From positions 69,075,525-69,139,524 of the forward strand of contig OY821519.1 in the NCBI GenBank assembly GCA_963682025.1: DNA of 64,000 nt, read 5' to 3'. This stretch comes from Cordilura impudica (Eukaryota; Arthropoda; Insecta; Diptera; Scathophagidae). Under the pieces are notes generated by a model. It made no database searches, was not told the origin of the DNA, and saw only the letters and a list, made by a program, of their open reading frames with translations. This document shows positions 34,195 through 45,091 of the stretch, piece by piece. Within the stretch, counting starts at the first letter, position 1. Every line of letters begins with the position of its first letter. Made by a program: the position numbers and the translations under genes.

Positions 34195-35850
34195 TAGTGA
34201 TTTCATCAATATATTCTCCCCCAATGTTTTCTATATCAGAAAATCAATATACCAATTTTTAAAATCACTAGACCCTCGTTTCATATTTGCTGCCGATTTT
34301 AATGCCAAGCATACATTTTGTGGGCCACGGCTTAGTTCCACGAAGGGTCGTGTGTTGTTCAACACAATTTCTAAAATGGGTATGGATGTGGTCTCAAGCG
34401 GAGAACCAACGAACTGGCCAACAGATGGGCAAAAAATACCCGAATTGATCGATTTCGGATTTATGAAGAACATCGCAAAAGAACTTGTGCATATAGAATC
34501 TTCATTGGAACTCTCGTCTGACCACACACCCGTTATTGTTACTATTTCGAACCCCCAAAAAATTGTGTCCCCATCTGGTGATTTAACACTTTTAAGTAAT
34601 ATTGATTGGATAAAATACAAAAAGATTCTTAGTACCCATTGCAAAGAAAGCTTTCCGCTAAGAACACCAGATGATATTGACCTCTCGATTGTTAACTTCG
34701 AACAAAATCTCAAACTAGCTGCTCAACTTGCTACTAAACCTCCTCGTCACACCAGGCCATATAGAACTACTTCTGTAGATGTTGAAAGGCTATTAGGTGA
34801 AAAAAAGAAGAATTCGAAGAGAGTGGCAACTGCACAGATCTCCTCAACTTAAGCAACAATTGAAAGAATGCACGAAAAACTTCCGTAAACTGCTTAAAAC
34901 ACAAAGAAACGCTAAACTGAATAGTTATCTTGAAAAACTGGATCCAACAGAAAAAAACAGATTACTCTCTGTGACGTGCTACAAAAAATCTTAAAAGACC
35001 TGTTGTATGTAAGCCTCCTCTAAGAAATGAAAGTGGAGGATGGGCTAGGAATGACAAAGAGAAGGGAGATTTGTTTGTGGAACATCTAAAAAAAAGTTTT
35101 TACTCCAAATATAACCCCTAGTTCTATTGATGAGTTGCCACCTGTTACTTCACAGCATAGAGCAGTGTTTCGTTTGTTTTGAAATTCGGGAGGTCGAAAA
35201 GGCTATTGTTGATTTAAGCCCAAAAAAGCATCGGGGATCGGTGAGATCAGTAATAAAATGCTTTTGGAGTTACCCCGAATAGCATTAAGAATAATTTTGT
35301 TTATCGTTAATGCTATAAGACGCCTTGAACATTTTCCCCCCAGAATGGAAAGTTTCACTCGTTACAATGATACCTAAGCCAGGTAAAGATCACATAAAGG
35401 ACGATTCGTATAGACCAATAAGTTTACTGTCCAACTTATCAAAATTATTCGAGAGAATTTTGGTAAACAAACTTACAATATCCGTAGATCAAAATAATGT
35501 CATTCCAGCACATCAATTTGGTTTCTGACGAAAACACAGCACCACTGAGCAAGTTCACAGAATTGTAAGTGCCATAAGAAGTGCTTTTGAAGAGGAAAAG
35601 TACTGCTCTGCACTTTTTATAGACGTCTCGAAAACCTTCGACCGAGTTTGGCACGAGGGACTCCTCTATGAAGTTAAACAGTTGATGCCCCCGAACACAC
35701 ATAAGCTAATGGAGAGCTATATAATTAATAGAAAATTCTCTATAAGAGAGCAAAGCTTTGTGAGCCCTCCACAGAAAATCCATGCTGGTGCACTAGAAGG
35801 AAGTGCCTTGTGCCCGCTTCTGTACATCCTTTACACATCAGACATGCCAC
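34195..35850 (+). pseudogene. LINE-2 endonuclease and reverse transcriptase, 5' part
   Basis: The endonuclease C-half is nearly intact in 34236-34852: RFIFAADFNAKHTFCGPR (GDFNAKH box with G to A), IPELIDFGF and LSSDHTPVIV. Reverse transcriptase follows in several frames: VEKAIVDLSPKKASG-like (~35190), MIPKPGKDHIKDDSYRPISL (35372), and HQFGF-stop-RKHSTTEQ. There CGA has become TGA at 35527, a CpG-type change. ALFIDVSKTFDRVWHEGL and HAGALEGSALCPLLYILYTS (normally G-PQGSVL) come next. The catalytic F/YADD box is missing at the hAT junction. Inactive. Confidence 0.88.
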
Positions 35851-36384
35851 CAGTGATGCCAGGAGATTTTTTCAGAAATCATTACGCTTATGAAAAAAAA
35901 AATCATTTTTTTCCCTACACCCTCTTTTTTCTCCTTACATTTTTCCCTACACTTCTTTTTTAAATTTTTCAAAATATAAAGTTTATTTTTTAATTTGTAC
36001 ATTTTCAATTTCAATAATCCAAAAATAACATAAAAGCGAAGAAAGTAAAATAAGAATATCATAAGAATAACATAAAAAACTAACAGATATTATAAAAAAA
36101 TTATTTTACAGTTCTGTATAATTCATCTTTTTGATACAGTGGTCGGCATTTCATAGCACAATTGTGCAGAGACCTCTTCACACATATACTTATGCTCTTT
36201 CATTTAGTCGTCGTTGAGACAGCGATGTATGCACATGCGGCGGATGCTTTTATATTTTTTTCAGCAATACTTCCCCAACAAACATTTCAAATTGATAATG
36301 AATTACGAAAAATATTTTGTGATTGATAATGCATTTGGTAACATGATTGCCTTTTAAGTTATAAAATGGTTATCGGTTTTTCCT

Positions 36385-36531
36385 TCTACTTACCTCTGTG
36401 AACAAATTTTTTCAGACTTAAAATTCATTTCTTCCAAGCAACGCAATAAGTTAAATTCGTCATATTTAGAACACATTTCATTAATAAGAAATTGTCATAA
36501 CAGTATAAATACAGAGAATTTGTATGTGTAA
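36385..36531 (+). pseudogene. hAT-2 transposase C-terminal fragment
   Basis: An open 48-residue stretch begins STYLCEQIFSDLKFISSKQR, continues NKLNSSYLEHISLIRN, and ends NLYV-stop. It matches the conserved hAT dimerisation region (C-E-x-x-FS...K...R-N-L). Nothing upstream in frame is recognisable, so most of the gene is lost. Confidence 0.75.
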
Positions 36532-36539
36532 ATAAATCA

Positions 36540-37160
36540 GTTTGGAATTATTAAAAGTTCCGTTTGTATATCAATCTCGTTGTTAATTTCTTCTCTACAT
36601 TAGTAATGGTAATTTGAAACGCTCGATTTAGTGTTTGCTGGGTAGTTCGCTCACACACACAACCTCATTTTGCGCTTTGCCGACCTATGTTTTGATATGA
36701 CTTGATATGCATTTAAAATTTACACAATTAATTAAAACGGCTTGCAAATGAGATCTTATGACGCAAACAGAATTTTGATTGTTGGCTTTAAATGTTTTTT
36801 TTTAATGGCAGTTTTTATTGACATGTTTATTTAAATCTGATTTATCGCAATTTAATATTTTGTCAAAAGCCTTGCATCTGCATTTAAAGTCGTCATCTTA
36901 GACCTGTTCTAGCTTTCCCATTATCCTTTCGTCTCTCAACCAACAAGAGCAAAATCTTTGTTTTCTGTATTTATTTGATGAGTTTTAGGCATCATCGAAA
37001 AACGAACCGGACATGTTTCTAAAATTAATTATGTTTAAATTTAAAATATTTTAATGTTCTTTTTATTTACAAACTTACTTATTAATATCGAAGAGACCTA
37101 GAAAGATGGCGTACGTATGTATAAAAAAGATGCACAAAACAAGTAAACTGCACAAACAAA
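36540..37160. other. hAT-2 interior, nothing recognised
   Basis: AT-rich sequence between the transposase fragment and the DINE-1-like copy. No motif recognised. Confidence 0.4.
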
Positions 37161-37164
37161 TGTT

Positions 37165-37964
37165 TATACCCTATACCACTATGTGGTTTGGGTATAATGA
37201 CTTTGTGCTGCTGTTTGTAACAACCAAAAATATTTGACCTAGACCCATCTTTAATTATACCGATCGAATCAGAATCACTTTCTGAGTTGATTTAACAATG
37301 TCCGTCCGTCCGTCCGTCCGTCCGTCCGTCCGTCCGTCCGTCTGTGTGTCCATGTAAACCTTGTAATCAAACTACAGCTCGCAAATATGAATATATTTTG
37401 ATGAAATTTGGTATATAAGCTTTTGTCGGCCATGGGATGAACGCTATTGAAATTGGTGAGAATCGGTCCATGTTCAGACCTAGCCCCCATACAAATTACC
37501 CATATGAAATCGACATAAATTGCCATAAGATCCAAATTTTCATATAGATCTTACTCAAATTGGGTTTGTATGCGTTCATTACATCCACTAATGAGTAGTC
37601 CAAAAATGATCCCTTTGACCCCATATAGAGCTGCTTCCCGATCTTCACTTAAATCTATTAAAAAACAAAAATATTGCACTGATTCTTCTCAAATTTTGTT
37701 TGTACATATTTTTGCAAAATACAAGAGACTTTACCAAACATGATCAGGATCGGTCCATTTTTGGACCTAGTCCCTTTATAGATATAGCACCCGATATGAA
37801 CTTTTTCATATCTGCAGCCAAAAATAATAATAAAAATCCCACTCAAATTTGGTTTTTGCTTATTTTCAATGTCCAGTTAGTTGGGCCTAAGAGAGAGGGT
37901 TTCTAAACGCATGGTATAGGGTATCGTATAGTCGGCCTAGACCGACTATAATTTTCTTACTTGT
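37165..37964 (+). mobile_element. DINE-1-like element, copy G
   Basis: Full-length 800-bp copy with the longest microsatellite of the set, about eleven GTCC units from 37300. The palindrome has one substitution (GTCGGCCTAGACCGAC). It ends CTTACTTGT at 37964. Very close to copies A, B and H, so probably a recent insertion into hAT-2. Confidence 0.88.
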
Positions 37965-38225
37965 TTTATTTGTAATTGTTATTAAAGAAGCCACATATTT
38001 ACTTCCTTCATATTATAGAGTAATTACCAGACTTAAAAAGGTATAAATTTTTAATTTTAAAGTTGAAAATTGAAAAATATATAATTTTAAATTGTTGAAA
38101 AAAAATCTGCAAAAAAATCTCTACAATTCGACATAAGTAAGAAATTTTTCCCTTTTTCCCCACATGTCAAATTCTTGAAAAAAATCCATACAAAAAGGGA
38201 AAAATCCCTACACTTGACATCACTG

Positions 38226-38916
38226 CGTACATGAAAACCCTTCAACAGCATCTCTTCTTTTACGGAGCCATATTGAACAGCTGGAACATTGGCTAGATAT
38301 GTGGAAGATTATAGTAAATGAACAAAAGTGTATCAAAGTAACTTTTAACCTAAGGGGGAGACTTGCCCTCAAATTCGAATTAGGAACCAGCATATACCGC
38401 AACATTCCTCTGTTAAATACCTCGGACTACATCTTGCTCGCCGACTTACCTGGAAAACCATATAGACGCTAAATTGACACAAATAAAACTGAAATTAGTC
38501 CAATTCACATGGCTAATTGGCAGGAACTCAAAGTTAAAACTCGATTGTAAGCTCCTGATTTTTAACTCGATTTTCAAACAAAATTTGGTGCTATGGTATA
38601 AAGTTATGGGGAACAGCCTCAGCTTCAAACACAGAAAGAATACAAAGATGTCAAAACAAGACCAAAACAAAGCACCATGGTACGTAAGAAACTCACATTT
38701 GCACAGAGACTAAAATGTTTCTCTAGTAAAGTACGAAATCACTAGATATTGTGCAAACTATTTGGAAAAGCTAGAGTCTCACCTGAATCCTCTAGCACGT
38801 ATCTTAATCAACAATCGTATCCACCAACGCCTAATAAGGAAGGAGACTGCTGATCTCGTGGGATGAAAAATGGATTGATACAATTTTTTCTTTTTTTTTA
38901 TCATTAGATTACATAT
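38226..38916 (+). pseudogene. LINE-2 reverse transcriptase C-terminal region
   Basis: Continuation of LINE-2 after the hAT. IEQLEHWLDMWKII, VNEQKCIKVTFNLR (38318), then KLVQFTWLIGRNSKLKLDCK, LLIFNSIFKQNLVLWYK and APWYVRNSHLHRD match the Jockey C-terminus in order, with frameshifts. About 40 residues that should precede it, including the catalytic Asp pair, are absent. Confidence 0.8.
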
Positions 38917-41900
38917 GGGTATTTCCATGCAGTACGCGACATTCGTACGTTTATGAAGTATTATAAATCTCACATAAAAAGAAGCTACTGAAAATCAAGA
39001 TTGCAGTTATGTTGCAATCCACGGGTACTATGTTTGAAAAAAAAAATGGGCAGCCTCGAATGTGCAGTTTCGAAAATATATGTTAGAAAAAAGGTGATAA
39101 CGTATGCGACAAAAACAGAAGTGGTTTTAAGGCACATATACATACATGCGAAAGTCTGCGAAGTATGGGAGTTTTCATTACTTTAAAAATTCCTAAACTA
39201 AGAAAAATAATATACCTTAACATTCCTTTCAAATTTAAAGAGAAATTATCTCTGGTTAGTTTTATATAAAAAAAAATAATAACGTACGCGACATAACGTA
39301 CGCTACTATTTTTCTCGTATATAAGTACACAGAAACACAGTTGGCAACAACAATGGAATTTGTAAATACATAAACCCTCTTTTTAAAATTTAGATTTATT
39401 TCCAACAATTTTATTTATATGTTTATAAAAAATTACAATATTTTTATTTAAATATTCATTAAAAACAAAAATTCAAAATTACAAAAAAATTAACAAAAGG
39501 GTGTTTGTATTTACAAATCCCCATTTTCAATTTAGAAAACTTGTTTTTGTATTTGCAAAAAAGCTTTAATGGACATGTTTAACACTACAAGCAGAATTTT
39601 GTAATTTTTTTCTGTGTAATGAAATGTCTTTTGTTGAAAAATTTACACTTAAATTAGGAAACGAAATAAAAATGTTTTTTATACAAAAAACTATGTGATA
39701 TTTAAAAATAAAATCAAATTCATAACATATTAATTGATATTAATTTATTACATACTTAATAACTAAACTGTAATATTTTTTCGTACTGAGTATGCCGTTC
39801 GAGCAACATTTATATGTTGACTGTTGACGAATGAAAAAAAATGCTGCTTCTTTATTTGTGGAATAGGCTGCACACTTTTCCATTTTTCATTTATATTAGA
39901 AGATGTTTCTTCAATTTCTTCTGCGCGTACATACAACAAATGAATGCCCACAACATATTCACAACATATGAAAAAGCGTCTGGTAAAATAATATTATTTG
40001 CTTTTACCATTTGCCAAACCTTCCTCTTTATAACAGCACCTATTCCATCCACTGCACCCTTGCCATGCGAGGTAGCAAAGAAATTCCATTCAAAATATTT
40101 ACATCTAAATTCGCTTACAAAATAAGGAATGCTTGTTAAAATAAATTTATTTTTAAATTGTGCACTGCTCCCATCAGAGAATACAAATACGCTGGATATA
40201 TCTTTATATTGACTTAGTATTTGAACAACAATTTTCTTAATGAAACAATAAACATCAAACTTATTATGGCTCAACTTGTCGCTAATAATAGCAAAGGACT
40301 TTGTTGCTCCAAAAAGCCACGTAACGCACGTGAAAATGGTGACCTGGTGATAGGCAAAGTGTGCATCTTGAAACTCATTCTGATTAGTTAACCTATAGTT
40401 TTCTGCGAAATCAATTTGTAAAACCAATTCAGAATCTGTTACGTTTTTCTTTTTTTCGTTAAAATATCGTTATTGGCATTGCTTAACAAAGCTATGTACC
40501 TTAAAACCCGGTAGTTGAGCTTCTATTTCAGGTATCAGTTCAGCCAATGAAGCAGTGGTGTAGCTTAAGGTTAAATGGTTATAAATTTTCTTCCAATGTT
40601 TCCACTTCACATTTTCATTCATGTTGGTAAGAAAATATACAGAAACCAAATCCTGCTTTACATCTCGAACGCAGTTCTCACAGTCATTGGTCATACAATT
40701 TTCATTCAACACATCACAACAAGCCAATTGCAAAAATTGTTCAAATGTATTTGGAAATGATGGTATGACTTTTACGCAGGCTTCCAATAGAAAAGCGAAG
40801 TTTGCATGGTACTTACAAATACACATGTTGTGTGGCATTTGATCTATTAATTTTACATAGCTAGTTCGGTACTGATAAAAAAAGTGATTTACCTACACAT
40901 CCTGAGGTATCCTCGCTTTTGTATAATTGGTAAGCTTCAGACGTTGTGAAAAGCATAAAGCGCTTGGCGACTATTTGTCCATTATAGGTTACCGTGTCTT
41001 TACGTCCTGGAGCTTGCACACTTATTCCATCTCGTAAGTAAAAATCCTGAACTAAGTTAAAACTTTCAACCGAGACGGTGCGTGTTTCCTGCTCATAATT
41101 TGTGGGTTTTACATACTTCCCATACAGAACTTCATGTACTTCCACTTTCTTGTTCATGTCCATTGGCAACATTTTTTCAACCTTTCGCACTGCTTTCCCC
41201 AAAGTTTGTCTGCAACTATAAGATGATCCAGCTGTCACGTTACTTACAGTTTCATTTTTTTTCGCAATACTTGCTGTCGAATGCGATCTTTTTTCTTTTT
41301 TCTTGAAGTAATTTGGCATCTTCTTTTGCTGCATCTGCCTTTTTTTGCGATAGGCCCGCTGTCTTTCAGCCTCCTTTTGTTGGTGCTCCCTTAGTTTTGC
41401 TTCGTCTTTTTTTAACTCTTCCCGCCACCGTTTCATGGTTCTACAACTATTTAAAATATTTTAAATGGAAAATTTGCGTTAAACATTGATTTGGAGTATT
41501 TGATTGAAATTTTCATACTTACAATAACGTATGCGACAAGCTTTAAAGGTAATAAATTTTTTTTACTTCAATTGAAAAGGCAATTTTAGTGAATATTTTA
41601 AATTAAAAGAATTCTTGCTTTAGAATTCTGATCTGCATTACCTGCGACTGCCAATGTACAAATGACATAAACTAACAATGTTTCAGCATAACGTATGCGA
41701 CATTAAAATACCATCAAATCAAAAAATTACCGTTATTCGAGATCTAACTTCTCTCTTTTCTCATTTTTATAGTTAGATGTTATTGCAAATTTAATTATAA
41801 GATGTAATAGTATTGTTTCAAATCCCTCTTTTAGTTAATAGGAAAGAGAAAATAGTTTATTTCATTTGCAAAAACTGAGTCGAAGAGACATTCAGTTTTA

Positions 41901-42053
41901 CTTTTCCATTTTTGAGTTTTACAATTCCAATAAGCTGTAAATACTTCCATATTATAAAAATTCGGTTATTTTTCTCTTTTTTATTCATCTTAATACCCCT
42001 TTCCAAGTATTTTTATTTTTTCAGTCGTGGTTGACATTTTCATGGAAATACCT
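38917..42053 (-). mobile_element. 3.1-kb DNA transposon, 4-bp duplication, DFAENY-type transposase
   Basis: The ends GGGTATTTCCATG (38917) and CATGGAAATACCT (42053) are a 13-bp inverted pair with one mismatch. ATAT is duplicated (38913-38916, 42054-42057). The motif AACGTAYGCGACA occurs in the same orientation near both ends (39095, 39286, 41524 and 41692; variants at 38930 and 39294). The nearly complete transposase lies on minus. The superfamily was not identified; a 4-bp AT-rich duplication is known for Sola-type elements, a weak hint only. Confidence 0.85.
39763..41436 (-). pseudogene. DFAENY-type transposase, nearly complete
   Basis: Begins MKRWREELKKDEAKLREHQQ with a highly basic N-terminus. 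Then come FYLRDGISVQAPGRKDTV, MPHNMCICKYHANF and CMTNDCENC (Cys/His-rich, probably zinc-binding). The presumed catalytic core follows: LQIDFAENY, VFVFSDGSSAQFKNK and FFATSHGKGAVDGIGA, three Asp-bearing boxes of a family found in many invertebrates, usually unannotated. The C-terminus YVRAEEIEETSSN ends at 39763. Lesions: an A7 run at 40877-40883 (A8 would keep the frame), an in-frame TAA at 40470-40472, and a frameshift near 39940. The catalytic role of the three Asp is an inference from their conservation. Confidence 0.75.
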
Positions 42054-42320
42054 ATATCTATATAGAATAAATGAAATTTTGTCTGGCACTGGCTGGATTT
42101 AATATTTAAGTTTTAGTTTGAAGATTTGAATAACTTATTGTTAGTTGACAAACCTATGTAAAGATTCAATAAATAAAGATGAAATACAAAAAAAAAAAAA
42201 AAATGGATGATTTCCGAAATACAATTGATTACTTCTTAAAATCAACTGATGCTTTCTGAAATACAATTGATACTTTCTGAAAATCAATTAATAGTTTCTG
42301 TAATACAATTGGAAAAGATT
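42054..42320 (+). repeat. LINE-2 3' tail, poly(A) and right half of 23-bp minisatellite
   Basis: 42054-42201 is the LINE-2 3' untranslated end with AATAAATAAAG and an A tract. From 42202 the target duplication and CCGAAATACAATTGATTAC units continue the minisatellite seen at 34088. Confidence 0.7.
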
Positions 42321-43560
42321 TAGTGCCAGTTAAACAGTATGTTTTAGCGAAATTATTTGACAGTAAATGAAAACTGTCTTGTGACATTTATTGACGTGTT
42401 TCGCAACAGACATATTTTTTTCCAAAATATTTGAAAATATTTTAGTTTGCACAAATTTTTTTTTTTTTTTTAATATTTATTACCTTTTACTAAAATTTTC
42501 TCAGATGTAAGCATTAAAATTAAAGAAACCACGCATGTGTTTCATGATGTAGGGTATTAAAACTTGTCGAACAAAAAATGTTGTTTTAAACTAGAAAATA
42601 GTAACAATACTAATTTCAAATTATCCAGAAAACAATTTATTAGCTTTAATTAAAATTTTATAAAAAAAAATTATTTGAAACAAGTTTTGGCGCCACCAAT
42701 TTCTAGATAACAAAACAAATATTTGAAAATCAAGTTCACCTCGAAGTAACAAATATGTAGCTTCAACCAAAGAAACCCAAATCCAAATAACAAAAACTCA
42801 AATTTGTTAAATTAATAGAAGATTGTTAACAATACCTACGATATGTTCTTCACATAATTTGTAAACGTGTTTAAATGACTTAATACTTTTGAATAATCGA
42901 TTTTAAAAACGTTTAAATAAAATTTTAAATGATCATACCGACAACCAAAACAAATCTTTTCATCGTTGTTTGGACCAGATTACACCAGCAGCTACTTTTT
43001 AAATTAAATTTCGTTCTTAAGTTGCATTGACTGCGTATGAAAGAGAAAAAACGCAATTCATTCATTCTTCAAAACAATTTTCTTAGCAACAAGCATGAAC
43101 AATAAAAGAAGTAACACGAAGGAGGCCCTAGAAGCGAAGATAATTTAATAATCATAATTAGTTTAAAAAAAATCTTATGAACTTCAAAGTTTTAAGGCAT
43201 GCAAAAACTTAAAGTTAGACTAGGCCAAATATGGTCAAATTTCAAGGTCATTGATAAACATAGAAAAGAAGCATAAACATAATTTGAAAAAGATGTAACT
43301 GTTTCAAGTCTAAAGATATTTAAAATTTTTCAACGGATGTGAGAATTATAATGAGATTAAGTCATGATCATAAGTCATACTGACTTAATATTTTCAGCGA
43401 GTAGTTTAACTAAAACGTTTGAATTGACGTCCAATAATTATTAAAAAAAAAATTCTAAGGGCATGTCATAATTTTTGAGTTAAATAAGAAGTATTATTTA
43501 AAATAAGAAGTATTATTTAAAAAAAAATATTTCGATAAATTTAAGCATATGTACATATAT
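42321..43560. other. AT-rich sequence, nothing recognised
   Basis: No gene or repeat end recognised in about 1.2 kb. Confidence 0.45.
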
Positions 43561-43800
43561 GGGGCGTTTCATGTTAAGTGAACCAACCGATGTCTTCCGA
43601 TCGGGATGAAATTTGCACCGAGGTTAGTCCTATTGGATAATAGGAAGGCACAATTTTTCAACATGATCGGTCCAGAAATCTCTGAGGTGTTTTTTCTCAT
43701 CCATGTAACTTACGTATTGTTCTTAGCAAAATTTGTCGTAAATAGTTTAGATAGTTTAGATTTCTTCAATCTTTCGGAAAAAATGTTTAAAAATATAAAA
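43561..43800 (+). repeat. Terminal fragment of the GGGGCGTTTCATGT repeat family
   Basis: GGGGCGTTTCATGTTAAGTG, then GGATGAAATTTGCACC, TTAGTCCTATTGGATA and CAATTTTTCAACATGATCGG. The same order runs in inverse orientation at 55885-55610, where it is the outer end of the long-inverted-repeat transposon. This is a solitary end without a partner nearby. Confidence 0.75.
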
Positions 43801-43816
43801 ATTTTTTTGATGTATA

Positions 43817-43935
43817 AACATCTATACCCGCGGGGATTAAAAATCTATTTCACAATACAATCACAAAACCAGCGTAAGATGTAAGACGTAAGACAAAATC
43901 GGTGTGACTTATGTTGTATTAATGAAAATATTGTG
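43817..43935 (+). repeat. Copy of the 14886 repeat
   Basis: AAACATCTATACCCGCGGGG, AAAATCTATTTCACAATAC, AATCACAAAACC and GGTGTGACTTATG parallel 14890-14975. It is a fragment. Confidence 0.6.
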
Positions 43936-43959
43936 ATATGTAATAACCAAAGACAGGAA

Positions 43960-44965
43960 CTTCATGCACTAAAAAAGTGTGTTTTTGGCGCCTAAAATAT
44001 GCGATAAAAATCTTTAAATATGCACTAAAAATTAAAAAAATATGCACTTAAATTTTTTTTAAATTTTTATTTAAATCATATTTAAATTCACTTAAAGATA
44101 AATACATTGGCGGTCATGAAAACCGCACCACTTCACTTATGGTACGTAATAAAACGCAAGCTACTGATCAAAAACCCGAAAACAAAAAAATTATTTCAGC
44201 CTTACAATGCGTATGGTACAGCGTTGTTAAAGAAGAAACCATGAAGGTCCTTGTTGAGAAAAATCTGTAAAATAATCATATTTGAAATATTTTAAAGTAT
44301 TATAAATACTACTAAATAAATAAACTAAACTAAACTCCTTGCCATCAAGGATAATGGCTGTTATAAAGGCTGTAAGAGGAGTAAAATGTACTTTTTTTTC
44401 GTAATTTTGTGTTACTTCGTGTTACAGTTAATTTGATGTTACAGTTCTATACTAAAAATGAATTTAAAAACAAGCTTATAAAAATTTTGATTTTTCGGAT
44501 TTTTTCTTTTTTTTGAAAAGCTAACGTATATGCAACTTCCAGAAATATATTTCTTATTTTTTACCTTGTACTTGAACTAGATTTTCTTCATGTTGAAAAT
44601 TAAATTGCAAGAGAGGATAACATAGTTTTAAGCGTTCTAAAAAAATATACAACTATGTAAAAACGTAAAATGAAATAATAGAAAAAGATATGGCAAAACT
44701 TGAATTTTACACAAAATAATGCGAAATATGACACAAAAATATGCATTTATAGGAAAATATAGCGCTGTCTTCAATTTTTTTCCAATATTTCTCTTACATT
44801 ACAAAAACTCTTATCTTTCTTTCATTAGAAAAATATATACATGATCTTAAACCGAACAATAAATGACTAATTATTCCAATACAGATCAACAATACAAAAC
44901 AATAACAAAAATATTAATTTTCAGCAAAATATGCAAAAATATGCACTAACGAATCGATGCCATTT
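43960..44965. repeat. Region with scattered AAATATGCACT motifs
   Basis: AAATATGCACTAAAAA-like motifs occur at about 43997-44048 and again at 44730-44950, bracketing 0.7 kb. Clustered short motifs at both ends recall the subterminal sites of a DNA transposon. No inverted ends, duplication or recognisable protein was found. Confidence 0.4.
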
Positions 44966-45091
44966 TAACGCAAATTCTTTGATTCGCAAAGATATTTTGT
45001 TTATACTGTGCTTAGTTAGACTAACGACAAAAAACATGCATTTGGATGAAGTTCCGCTCTCTGGTAATAACCTTTTTGTCGCTGTTGAAAA

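Larger units (their letters stand above)
35851..38225 (+). mobile_element. hAT element (hAT-2), non-autonomous remnant
   Basis: The ends CAGTGATGCCA (35851) and TGACATCACTG (38225) form an 11-bp inverted pair of the hAT type. Both ends lead into CCCTACA and TTTTTCCC runs. A transposase C-terminus survives inside (36385-36531), and a DINE-1-like copy (37165-37964) is inserted. No clean 8-bp duplication is visible (CATGCCAC against CGTACATG), and LINE sequence is missing at the junction. The insertion was therefore accompanied or followed by a deletion. Confidence 0.7.
34195..42201 (+). mobile_element. Jockey-type LINE, 5'-truncated, with two nested transposons (LINE-2)
   Basis: The target duplication AATGGATGTTTTC (34182-34194) and AATGGATGATTTC (42202-42214) differ by one base. 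The 3' end has AATAAATAAAG and an A tract ending at 42201. The LINE's own sequence is 34195-35850, 38226-38916 and about 42054-42201. A hAT (35851-38225) and a 3.1-kb transposon (38917-42053) are inserted in it. Confidence 0.85.

Noticed and set aside
39891..40427. Independent host gene (DFAENY protein)
   Set aside because: It lies between 13-bp inverted ends with an ATAT duplication and continues in frame with the upstream pieces; it is a transposase part.
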